Shown here piece after piece: positions 1 through 8,273 of a stretch of DNA of 64,000 nt. The notes under the pieces are model-generated. The model did no database searches. It saw only the letters and a list, made by a program, of their open reading frames with translations, and was not told the origin of the DNA. The stretch lies in contig CAADYR010000035.1 in assembly GCA_900753305.1 (NCBI GenBank), positions 22,861 to 86,860 on the forward strand. The letters are read 5' to 3'. Numbering within the stretch: position 1 is the first letter of the stretch; every line of letters begins with the position of its first letter. Made by a program: the position numbers and the translations under genes. Source of the DNA: Lachnospiraceae bacterium (GTDB taxonomy: Bacteria > Bacillota > Clostridia > Lachnospirales > Lachnospiraceae).

Positions 1-370
1 ATCAAATTCCGCTAAAATAGATGCCATAACTCTCAATGTTGGAACGCATTCGATAATTTCAGTTCTAGTCACGCCGGTTCAGCTCATCATTATAAAATAT
101 AGCAGAGAAGCTTGGATAGATATTTCGCTCAAAGATACGTTTCCACTCCGCTACTCGATGTAACGGACGTTGACGACAGCTTGCAGAGGGCTTCTTGCGA
201 AACATTCTAAGTTTCTCTGAACGTTACATATGAAGGGTGAACTGTACCACCTATGTATTAAAAGTTTCCATGGATTTTGAATCGCTGTTTGTAAGAGTCG
301 GTGCTGCCTTGTACAATTTTTAAGCAAAAATACTAAAGTGTTTGTGACAGCGTAAGCCTGTCATTTGCTA

Positions 371-622
371 TGAAAACTCTCTGTATACAGCCGCAGGTCA
401 TGACAGTTCGGTGAATGCAGCTTAGGGAGTGATGTCTAGTGTTTCTTGGAACAAAGATCAAATGCTTGCAAGCCAGGCGCAACTGTTTGAGTCCGCAGGG
501 CGAGTTTTGCGCTCGGCTTGTACCCTAAGCATTTGAGATGCAGTTCTTAGAAACTCTTACATCACGTACGTGGCAAAAGAACCGAACTGACATGACCTGC
601 GGCGTACCCAGAACTTTTTATT
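371..622. repeat. Long imperfect inverted repeat, candidate structured RNA
   Basis: Arms 391-412 and 581-602 pair over 22 positions with one mismatch. Inside them lie further nested helices: 429-435 with 559-565, 441-446 with 549-554, 449-452 with 543-546, 458-467 with 527-536 (10 perfect pairs), 469-474 with 515-520, and 477-482 with 507-512. Together about 60 base pairs form a rod with internal loops and an apical loop near 485-502. Weaker pairing continues outward to about 371 and 622. The structure is read directly from the sequence. Whether it is transcribed, and in which direction, is unknown; a decayed MITE is the main alternative. Confidence 0.55.
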
Positions 623-638
623 CATAAAACTGAGATTT

Positions 639-751
639 GTCTGTTGAAAACGCAGCGTCGGTTTTAATATGATTCCATACTTGTATTATTAAGATATTCT
701 CTGGCTTTTCACAATGTTTTTATATGAGATACCTTGCCATTTTCAACAGAC
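639..751. repeat. 12-bp inverted repeat
   Basis: GTCTGTTGAAAA at 639-650 is the exact reverse complement of TTTTCAACAGAC at 740-751, enclosing an ~89-base AT-rich loop. It sits directly downstream of the large compound hairpin and may belong to the same structured element. Confidence 0.5.
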
Positions 752-865
752 GAAAGTCATTATGCCTGAAAGAAAAACACGATGCAAGCCAAATGTAAAA
801 ACTCGTACTGAAATGTAAAAACTTAACCTAAATATACTGATCATATCAATATCTACATACAAGCT

Positions 866-908
866 AAAAGGATGCAACAAAATATAACAATCATCGTTGC
901 ATCCTTTT
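866..908. terminator. Bidirectional terminator after the arsR-like gene
   Basis: AAAAGGATGCAAC at 866-878 pairs with GTTGCATCCTTTT at 896-908, and the stem is flanked by A and T runs on the two sides. It lies immediately downstream of the ArsR-family gene on the minus strand, so it most likely ends the metal-efflux operon. Confidence 0.75.
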
Positions 909-910
909 TC

Positions 911-1264
911 TTATTCTTCTATATGTTCTCTTCCCTGTGCGATAATGGCACGTACATGCTCATCTGCCAATGAGTAAAAGATCGATTTACCTTCTCTTCT
1001 GTTCTTGACCAGTTTATTCTGTTTCAGAATCCGAAGCTGATGTGAAATAGCTGACTGTGTCATATTTAATGCCTGTGCCAGATCGCAGACACATACTTCT
1101 GCTTCAAATAACACGAATAAAATCCTGATTCTGGTGGAATCACCAAACACTTTGAACAGTTCTGCCAGATCATATAACTCTGTTTCTACCGGCATAGTTT
1201 CGTTTACAATTTTCAGCAAATCCTCATGCACCTCCACAGAATCGCAGCACATCTTTTCCGCCAT
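911..1264 (-). CDS. ArsR/SmtB-family metal-sensing repressor
   Basis: Small winged-helix repressor of the CadC/CzrA type, expected to release DNA when it binds Zn(II), Cd(II) or Pb(II). Counting from the longer upstream ATG at 1288, the protein shows CC at 14-15 and CVCDL at 66-70 (a CadC-like alpha3N thiolate site), recognition helix residues TQSAISHQLRILK, and a C-terminal DxH...HxxE set (D109, H111, H122, E125) matching the alpha5 zinc site. The start given here is the internal ATG at 1264, because AGGAG lies 8 bases before it while the upstream ATG has no ribosome site. It is the last gene of an operon with the P-type ATPase and HMA protein, so it probably autoregulates through the operator at 3503-3524. 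Confidence 0.9.
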   Translation of the reverse strand: MAEKMCCDSVEVHEDLLKIVNETMPVETELYDLAELFKVFGDSTRIRILFVLFEAEVCVCDLAQALNMTQSAISHQLRILKQNKLVKNRREGKSIFYSLADEHVRAIIAQGREHIEE

Positions 1265-1298
1265 ATTTCTTTCTCCTACAATTTCCATAACTATTCAA

Positions 1299-3164
1299 TT
1301 ACAATTTTTTGACAAATAAAACGCGAATTGCATTTAAAACAGCGATGACCATAACTCCTACATCTGCAAAGATTGCAAGCCACATATTTGCAATACCCAG
1401 TGCGCCAAGAATCAGACACAAAATTTTAATTCCGATCGCAAAATAGATATTCTCATAAACAATTCTCATACATTTCTTTGAAATACGGATAGCCTTTACA
1501 ATCTTAAGCGGATCATCATCCATCAGGACAATATCTGCTGCTTCGATTGCTGCATCTGAACCAAGTGCTCCCATTGCAATACCGATATCTGCTCTGGATA
1601 ATACAGGAGCATCATTGATGCCGTCACCGACAAAGGCAAGTTTATCTTTTTCTGTCTTGCTTGTCAACAGTTCTTCCACTTTTTCCACTTTTTGAGCTGG
1701 AAGAAGTTCACTGTATACCTTGGTAATACCTAAATCTGATGCTACCTGTTCAGCCACTCTCTGTGCATCACCTGTCAGCATGACCAGATGATTAACTCCT
1801 GCTTTCTTTAATTCGGCAATTGCTTCTTTGGAATGTGGTTTTACGACATCTGAGATCAGAATATGTCCTGCATATGCACCATCCACTGCTACATGCACTA
1901 ACGTACCAACTTTATGGCAATCTGAATACTCAATACCCAGTTTCTTCATCAGTTTGGCATTACCAACTGCTACTGAAACACCGTCTACTACTGCAGTTAC
2001 GCCATTACCGCTGATTTCTTCTACATTCGTCACGCGATCCTGATCGATTTCTTTTCCATATGCATTTTTCAGGCTCTTACTGATAGGATGGCTGGAATAG
2101 CATTCTGCAAGTGCAGCATATTCCAGAACTTTTTCTTCCGACATTGTATTGTGATGTACTCCGCTTACTTCAAATACACCTTTTGTCAAAGTACCTGTTT
2201 TATCAAACACAACGTATTTTACCTGAGATAAAGTTTCCAGATAATTAGAACCTTTGACCAGTACACCTGCATTGCTGGCTCCACCGATTCCCGCAAAGAA
2301 ACTAAGAGGAATACTGATAACCAGAGCACATGGGCAACTGATTACAAGGAATGTCAATGCTCTATATACCCAATCACCCCATTCAGGTGAAAGTCCCATG
2401 AACAGCATACGTACGATAGGAGGCAGGAAAGCCAGTGCCAATGCGCCATAGCATACTGCCGGTGTATAATAATGTGCAAATTTTGAAATAAAGTTCTCTG
2501 ATCTGGATTTTCTGGAACTTGAATTCTCTACCAGTTCGAGAATTTTGGATACCGTAGATTCACCAAATTCCTTGGTTGTTTCAATTTTAAGTACACCTGT
2601 CATATTGATACAACCACTGATAACTTCATCTCCCTCCTTAGCTTCACGCGGAAGGCTCTCTCCTGTCAGGGCGCTGGTATTAAGTGTAGCCTGCCCTTCT
2701 CTGATAATACCATCGATTGGAATTTTCTCACCCGGCTGTACTACTATAACAGTTCCTATCTCGACCTCATCCGGATCTACCTTCTCAAGTTTTCCATCTT
2801 TCTCAATATTGGCATAGTCAGGACGGATATCCATCAACTCACTGATATTTCTACGGCTCTTACCGACTGCGTAACTCTGGAACAGCTCGCCAATCTGGTA
2901 GAACAACATAACAGCGACGCCTTCTTTATAATCACCTAATGCAATCGCTCCTATTGTTGCAACTGCCATCAGAAAATTTTCATCAAAAACCTGTTTATTT
3001 TTAATTCCTTTGCATGCTTTAATCAAGATATCATAACCAATGACGCCGTACGGAATCAAATACAGCAATCCCAAATAACCTGTAAGCGGAAGCAATGACA
3101 AAATAATGATCAGTGCTAACGCTGCAATAATTCTTATCAAAACTTTCTTCTGCTTCTTATTCAT
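1299..3164 (-). CDS. Heavy-metal P1B-type ATPase (Zn/Cd/Pb type)
   Basis: Membrane pump that exports divalent soft metals using ATP. Counting from the GTG at 3173: TGES actuator loop at 170-173, the CPC metal motif at 280-282 inside a transmembrane helix, DKTGT phosphorylation site at 324-328, SHP at 361-363, and GDGINDAP around 516-523. The CPC motif and the ArsR partner suggest Zn/Cd/Pb rather than copper. The usual N-terminal HMA domain is absent; it is encoded as a separate 72-residue protein just upstream. The ATG at 3164 is preferred over GTG 3173 because GGTGA is then properly spaced. Confidence 0.9.
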   Translation of the reverse strand: MNKKQKKVLIRIIAALALIIILSLLPLTGYLGLLYLIPYGVIGYDILIKACKGIKNKQVFDENFLMAVATIGAIALGDYKEGVAVMLFYQIGELFQSYAVGKSRRNISELMDIRPDYANIEKDGKLEKVDPDEVEIGTVIVVQPGEKIPIDGIIREGQATLNTSALTGESLPREAKEGDEVISGCINMTGVLKIETTKEFGESTVSKILELVENSSSRKSRSENFISKFAHYYTPAVCYGALALAFLPPIVRMLFMGLSPEWGDWVYRALTFLVISCPCALVISIPLSFFAGIGGASNAGVLVKGSNYLETLSQVKYVVFDKTGTLTKGVFEVSGVHHNTMSEEKVLEYAALAECYSSHPISKSLKNAYGKEIDQDRVTNVEEISGNGVTAVVDGVSVAVGNAKLMKKLGIEYSDCHKVGTLVHVAVDGAYAGHILISDVVKPHSKEAIAELKKAGVNHLVMLTGDAQRVAEQVASDLGITKVYSELLPAQKVEKVEELLTSKTEKDKLAFVGDGINDAPVLSRADIGIAMGALGSDAAIEAADIVLMDDDPLKIVKAIRISKKCMRIVYENIYFAIGIKILCLILGALGIANMWLAIFADVGVMVIAVLNAIRVLFVKKL

Positions 3165-3220
3165 ATCTTTCACCAGCCTTTAATCAAACCGCAGCCAGTT
3201 TAGGCTGCGGTAATTCTATC

Positions 3221-3439
3221 TTATAAAAAGATCTCACAATCATCTTCCACTTTTTTACAATTCTTAAGAACTTCCTGCATAACTTCCTTAGGTTCCTGTC
3301 CGTCTTCAAATTCCACGATCATCTTTAATGCCATGAAATTAACAGTTGCATCCTTAACACCTGCTGTTTTCTTAGCAGCTTCTTCCATTTTGTTTGCACA
3401 GTTTGCACAGTCTACATCGATTTTGTATGTTTTCTTCAT
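3221..3439 (-). CDS. Stand-alone HMA-domain metal-binding protein
   Basis: 72-residue ferredoxin-like heavy-metal-associated domain with the binding motif CANC at residues 11-14. It corresponds to the N-terminal metal-binding domain that the downstream ATPase lacks, so it probably hands metal to that pump or modulates it. It is the first gene of the operon (HMA, ATPase, ArsR), with GGAG ten bases before its ATG, and lies just downstream of a consensus promoter and ArsR-type operator. A general copper-chaperone role cannot be excluded, but the context favours Zn/Cd. Confidence 0.85.
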   Translation of the reverse strand: MKKTYKIDVDCANCANKMEEAAKKTAGVKDATVNFMALKMIVEFEDGQEPKEVMQEVLKNCKKVEDDCEIFL

Positions 3440-3502
3440 TTCACATCTACTCCTTTTTGATATTATGTCTTATATCTGTAACTTTAACCTGTTACAATAT
3501 TT

Positions 3503-3524
3503 CATATGAACAATTATTCATATG
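3503..3524. promoter_or_regulatory. ArsR/SmtB-type operator
   Basis: CATATGAA and TTCATATG form a perfect inverted repeat around CAATTA. This matches the classic SmtB/CadC operator pattern (ATATGAAC...TTCATAT). It lies just downstream of the -10 box of the operon promoter, so bound ArsR would block transcription. Confidence 0.8.
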
Positions 3525-3533
3525 TTTGATTGT

Positions 3534-3561
3534 ATTATAGCACACAGGATTGGAATGTCAA
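3534..3561 (-). promoter_or_regulatory. Consensus sigma-A promoter of the metal-efflux operon
   Basis: On the minus strand TTGACA (3556-3561) and TATAAT (3534-3539) are separated by 16 bases; both hexamers match consensus perfectly. Such a strong promoter makes sense for a gene set held down by a repressor. Confidence 0.85.
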
Positions 3562-3607
3562 GTATTGTACAACATATATTTTTATTTGTATTTTCAATTT
3601 TTTATCA

Positions 3608-3660
3608 TAAAAAAACGCAGGCTATATGATATTTCCTCATATAACTTACGTTCTTTTTTT
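3608..3660. terminator. Bidirectional terminator
   Basis: A stem formed by about 3614-3629 and 3638-3651 is bordered by an A run on the left and a T run on the right, so it can end transcripts from either side. On the minus strand it follows the EcfT remnant. Confidence 0.7.
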
Positions 3661-3678
3661 GCACTGATATGTGGTTTT

Positions 3679-4066
3679 TCATACTGCAAAAGGATTATAG
3701 AATCTACTGCCATTATGAAAAGTGATCATCAATGCAGTAATTGTAAAAAGTACTGTTACGATCAGTACAATATAATCATTTCGTTTCAATGCTCTCGCAG
3801 AATACCATGTACGTTTCCTGTACTTGCCGAATCCTCTTAATTCCATTGCATTACTTACGGTGTCAATTCTGTCCATACTGGTGAAGATCAATGGGAACAA
3901 AATAGCAGACGACTTTCTGATCCGGTCGATCAAAGATGCTTTTGAGGACATCTCAATACCTCTTGCTTCCTGTGCATGTTTGATTTTCTTATATTCATCC
4001 TGCACATCAGGAATATATCTTAATGCCAGAGCTACGGAATAACAGATATTATAACTTATCCCTACT
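3679..4066 (-). pseudogene. Truncated EcfT (ECF transporter T component)
   Basis: Only the C-terminal part of an energy-coupling-factor transmembrane subunit remains. The readable frame continues upstream of the nominal GTG at 4005 to about 4066 and gives SVALALRYIPDVQDEYKK, followed by the two family signatures AQEARGIE and ELRGFG, which are the coupling-helix ARG/RG motifs that contact the EcfA ATPases. The N-terminal membrane helices are missing and no EcfA or S component is nearby. A non-functional relic is therefore likely. Confidence 0.8.
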
Positions 4067-4158
4067 TTGTTTTTCTACATTCCTATTATGTTGATATTCT
4101 CTGCTATTGTCAAGTATACACAGATACAAATCTCCTGTGCTGCAGTTTATTTTATACG

Positions 4159-4941
4159 CTAACCAAGTGCTACATCCAATACCATCATCACAGAAAAACC
4201 GACTGCGAAAAATATCGTTCCAATATTGGAGTGTTCACCCTCTGACATCTCCGGGATTAGTTCCTCTACTACTACATAAAGCATGGCTCCTGCTGCATAA
4301 CTCAGGAAATAAGGCAATGCAGGCACAATAAGGCTTGCTGCCAGAATTGTAAGAACAGCACCGATCGGCTCCACAATTCCGGACAACATACCACCAAGAA
4401 AAGATTTACCCTTGTTCATTCCCCCACTTCGAAGAGGCATGGAAATAATTGCTCCCTCCGGGAAATTCTGAATTGCAATACCAAGTGCAAGTGCCATGGC
4501 TCCCGCTGCCGTAATCTGTGCGCTTCCTGTAAGATATCCTGCATATACGACACCAACTGCCATTCCTTCCGGAATATTGTGCAAAGTCACTGCCAGTACA
4601 AGCATTGTTGTCCTTTGCAGTTTACTCTTGGGTCCCTCTGCCTTTTCACTCTTACGGTGCAGATGCGGAATTATATGATCAAGCAACAGCAGGAATAAAA
4701 TACCGAACCAGAATCCAATAACAGACGGAACAAACGACAACCGCCCCATTGCAGCGCTCTGTTCCAATGCAGGAATCAGCAGACTCCATATACTGGCTGC
4801 CACCATGACGCCTGCCGCGAATCCGGTAAGTGCTCTTTGTACTTTATCATTAATATCTTTTTTCATAAAAAATACACATGCCGCTCCCAGTGTTGTTCCA
4901 AGGAACGGAATCATAAGCCCCATAACTACATTTATATTCAT
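4159..4941 (-). CDS. ZIP-family metal transporter (ZupT-like)
   Basis: 260-residue, eight-helix ZIP protein that imports Zn(II) or related divalent metals. The two signature helices are visible as HNIPEGMAVGV and QNFPEGAIISMPL, carrying the His, Asn, Pro and Glu residues that form the binuclear metal site. AGGAG precedes the ATG at good spacing. It has its own promoter (4986-5014) with a palindrome resembling DtxR-family boxes just upstream, so expression is probably metal-controlled. Together with the adjacent efflux operon, this end of the window handles divalent metals in both directions. Confidence 0.9.
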   Translation of the reverse strand: MNINVVMGLMIPFLGTTLGAACVFFMKKDINDKVQRALTGFAAGVMVAASIWSLLIPALEQSAAMGRLSFVPSVIGFWFGILFLLLLDHIIPHLHRKSEKAEGPKSKLQRTTMLVLAVTLHNIPEGMAVGVVYAGYLTGSAQITAAGAMALALGIAIQNFPEGAIISMPLRSGGMNKGKSFLGGMLSGIVEPIGAVLTILAASLIVPALPYFLSYAAGAMLYVVVEELIPEMSEGEHSNIGTIFFAVGFSVMMVLDVALG

Positions 4942-4985
4942 AATATGCTCCTTTCTCCCAATATGTCACTGATCTTTTCCAACCC

Positions 4986-5014
4986 ATTATAACATCCACC
5001 TGTATAAGATACAA
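4986..5014 (-). promoter_or_regulatory. Promoter of the ZIP gene
   Basis: Minus-strand TTGTAT (5009-5014) and TATAAT (4986-4991) with a 17-base spacer, placed about 45 bases before the ZIP start codon. Confidence 0.7.
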
Positions 5015-5019
5015 TCACA

Positions 5020-5037
5020 AGTTAGTTAAAGCTAACT
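5020..5037. promoter_or_regulatory. DtxR/MntR-like palindrome upstream of the ZIP promoter
   Basis: AGTTAG-TTAAAG-CTAACT is an inverted repeat of 6-base arms placed about 5 bases upstream of the -35 hexamer. It resembles iron/manganese-regulator boxes of the TTAG..CTAA type. It also overlaps the stop codon of the ABC-exporter remnant, so a weak terminator role is the alternative. Confidence 0.4.
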
Positions 5038-6722
5038 ATTCCCGTTGTGCACAATACATATTGTAATAAAAACCTTTTCTCTCCATCAAAGTCTGATGAT
5101 CACCCTGTTCAACTATCTTTCCATGGTTCACTACCAGAATTTCATCTGCATTCTGTATTGTTGATAACCTGTGTGCGATCACAAAACATGTCTTGCCCTC
5201 CATTAATTCACGCATTGCCTGCTGTATCTGCTTCTCTGTTCTGGTATCTACATTAGAAGTTGCCTCATCAAGAATGAGCATATCGGCATCCAGAAGCATT
5301 GCTCTGGCAATCGTCAGAAGCTGCTTCTGTCCTTTTGATATATTTGTTCCATCATCTGTAAGCACAGTATCATACCCTTTGGGCAAATGCATGATATAGA
5401 AATGGATTCTGGCTGCTTTGGCTACCTTCACTACTTCTTCCATCGTAGCGTTCTTCTTACCATATGCAATGTTCTCATAAATCGTTCCCTGGAAAAGCCA
5501 TGTATCCTGAAGCACCATTGCATATTTATTTCTAAGCGACGACCGTGTCACTTTCTGGATATCATGTCCATCCACCTGGATCATGCCAGCCTGTGCATCA
5601 TAGAAACGCATCAGAAGATTGATCAATGTGGTCTTGCCTGCTCCCGTAGGGCCAACAATGGCGATCAGTTCACCTTTGTGTGCCTGCAGATTCAGATTTT
5701 TAATGATCGGATTATCCTTATAATAGCCAAAAGTTACATCTTTTAATACAACATTACCTTCTGTAGACTCTAATACAACAGCCTCCGGTACATCCGGTTT
5801 CTCCGGTAATTCATCGATCATGCCAAAGACACGTTCCGCAGCGGCAAGCGCCGACTGAAGTTCGCTCAAAATATTGGCTGCTTCATTGATCGGTCCCGAG
5901 AATTTTCGTGAGTACAGGATAAAAGAAGAAATGTTTCCGATCGTCATCTGTCCTGCAAGATACAACAGTGCACCAAATACACTTACCATAGACAATGACA
6001 GATTGTTGATAAAATTTACAGTAGGTCCTACCACGCTGCCATAATATTCTGCCCTGTAATATGTCTCAACTGCCTCTTCATTTCTGGCATCAAACTGTTC
6101 TATCGTGTTTTTTTCCTGATGATATGCCTTTAACGTCTTTTGCCCGGATATCATCTCCTCCACAAATCCATTTAATTCTCCCAATTTGCGGGAACGGAGC
6201 CGAAACAGAGGTCTGGTCTTACCTGTAATAATTTTTGTCAAAATAAAGGACAACGGAACTGTGAATGCAAAAATCAAAACCAGCCTTGGGGAAATCAATA
6301 TCATAAGAGATCCTGCTGATAATATCTCCCGTCTGATGTGTATCAAAATATCCGACCGGAAGATCCATCAGTCTGTCAAATACATCCTTACGCATGCGAT
6401 AAACGACTTTGCGGCTGATATGGATCATCAGCACCGCCAGCAGATAAGATAAAACAGAAGATGCAATATAAAAGAGCACCATCAGACCTGCATAATAAAA
6501 TACGCGTTCAAACACTACTCTGCCAGCTCCCGGCTCAATTACATCAATTGCATATCCGGACAACATTGGTCCTACTAATGACAGCAGGTTACTGACTATC
6601 GTAAGCCCCAATGCCAGACCAAGCAGAAATTTATATTGCATCATATATTCCAGAAGGCGTAAGATCGTACCTTTTCTGTCTCTGGGTTTCTCATATTTGC
6701 CGGATTTATTCTCTGCTGCCAT
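5036..6722 (-). pseudogene. ABC exporter subunit B, disrupted by an internal deletion
   Basis: Half-size exporter (membrane domain plus ATPase) split across two frames. The first part runs from ATG 6722 through SRISYDID near 6290; the second continues with AGSLMILISPRLVL in another frame and contains Walker A GPTGAGKTT, signature NISKGQ and Walker B LILDEATSNVD. Relative to other exporters about 20 residues of the second/third transmembrane helix region are missing at the junction, leaving a frameshift. It pairs with the adjacent subunit A, which is also broken. The consensus ATPase site suggests it was the active half of a heterodimer. Confidence 0.85.
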
Positions 6723-8273
6723 TTATCTCACCTCCGTTTCCCAACTGTGATCGGCCAATTTCCTGATATAATTCACAGGATTCCATCAATTCCTCATGAG
6801 TTCCGTAACCAATGATGTGCCCCTGTTCCAATACCATGATATGATCAGCATGCCTGATGGAACTGATACGCTGTGCGATCATAATTGTAGTTGTATCCTT
6901 AAAATGCTCTCCTAATTCTTTTCTCAGTGAAGCATCCGTCTGGTAATCCAGTGCACTGGATGAATCATCCAGAATCAGAATATCCGGATGTGCCGCCAGA
7001 GCCCTTGCGATCAGTATTCTCTGTTTTTGTCCGCCGCTCAGGTTTGCTCCTCTGACATTGTCAGTTCTTCATACGGAATAGCACGAATATCCTCTCCCTC
7101 AATATAGATTGCCCCTTTGGCAGGATCATAAAACCTGAGCAAAAGCTGCGCTAAAGTACTCTTACCTGCTCCGGTAACTCCAAGAATCCCAAGTGTCTCT
7201 CCCTTTTTCAAAGAAAAAGTAATATCCTCCAGATCAGGCTCCCTTCCTTCATAAGAAAAAGTCACATGATCGAACACAATATATTCATCACTGTGTTCTA
7301 ATCTGTTGCATACCTTCTCTACCATATCATCAGGCGCGTCTACCACTTCCATGATCCTGTCAGCAGAAGCAACTGCCTTGGATATAATAACGAACATCTT
7401 GGAAATATTCATCATGGCATTGAGAATAATGGTAAAATACGTCAGAAACGCAAGAATGGTACCCACTTCACAGGTTGACTGGTTCACTCTCCATGCTCCG
7501 GCAAGTACCACCAGAACAAGTCCCAGATTCAGCAGCAGATTCATGGCAGGATTTACAACTGCCATTGTGATCCCTGCCTTTTTCTCCTTCATAACGACTT
7601 CCTGATTCAGGGTATCATACCTCTGCTTCTCATATTGGGTCTTGGACAAAGCTTTGATCACACGGATTCCTGCTGTGTCTTCCCTGATCAGTCTCACAAA
7701 ATGATCTATTGACTCCTGCAACGACGTGTACATGGGAATACTCTGTCTGGAAGTTCTGTATGTGACCCATATAATTGCCGGCATGACCGACAGCAGTACC
7801 AGAGTCAAAACAGGGTCCAGCGTTAACGTGACCAGAATTCCTCCTATTACCAGAATCGGTGCACGCACTCCCAGCCTCTGAATTCTGCCAAGCATCTGAT
7901 GTACATTATAAGTATCTGTGGTCAGCCTTGATATAAGTGACGGCTGTGTAAATTTGTCGGTCTGTGAATTGGACAAATACATTACTTTGGCAAACAGATC
8001 ATGTCGTATCTGTTCCGTAGTATCTCTGGCAATTTTGGATGCCATTCGATTCGCCATAACATTAAAAGTCAAAGCAAGCGCAGAGCACACCAACATTGCA
8101 ATTCCCCAAAGGCAAATCTGCGTCCTCTCCTGCCTTGGGATTACTGTATCGATCATGTACGCCAGAATCCATGGCAGGCACAGATCCATGATCGTGCCGA
8201 CAAATTTGATCACAAATCCTCCCACCATCCTCAGATAATAAGGTCTTAAGTAATAATTCAATACTTTTTTCAC
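6706..8273 (-). pseudogene. ABC exporter subunit A, disrupted by an internal deletion
   Basis: The membrane domain and Walker A (GVTGAGKST) read from GTG 8273 to PYEEL near 7060, then the frame stops early. A second frame resumes at once with DNVRGANLSGGQKQR and reads LILDDSSSALD to a stop at 6706. About 60-70 residues, including the Q-loop region, are missing. The GTG start overlaps the MocR stop (GTGA) and has GGAGG six bases upstream, so translation was coupled to the regulator. The Asp in place of the catalytic Glu after Walker B marks it as the degenerate half of a heterodimeric exporter. Confidence 0.85.

Larger units (their letters stand above)
1..865. other. ORF-free region with strong secondary structure
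   Basis: No convincing coding sequence is visible on either strand in these ~0.9 kb, which is unusual in an otherwise tightly packed window. It holds several inverted repeats: gatgtaacg near 148 against cgttacat near 223, TGACAG/CTGTCA at 345-363, a large compound hairpin at 371-622 and a 12-bp stem at 639-751. A 13-base motif, aaatgtaaaaact, occurs twice near 791 and 813. The layout suggests a structured non-coding RNA or a decayed palindromic mobile element. I do not recognise a named RNA family. Confidence 0.55.

Noticed and set aside
371..622. CRISPR array or tandem repeat in the ORF-free region
   Set aside because: The similarity is inverted, not direct, and there are no regularly spaced units; no cas genes are present.
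6219..6346. Programmed frameshift in ABC exporter subunit B
   Set aside because: There is no slippery heptamer with a following structure at the overlap, and about 20 family residues are missing, so a deletion fits better.
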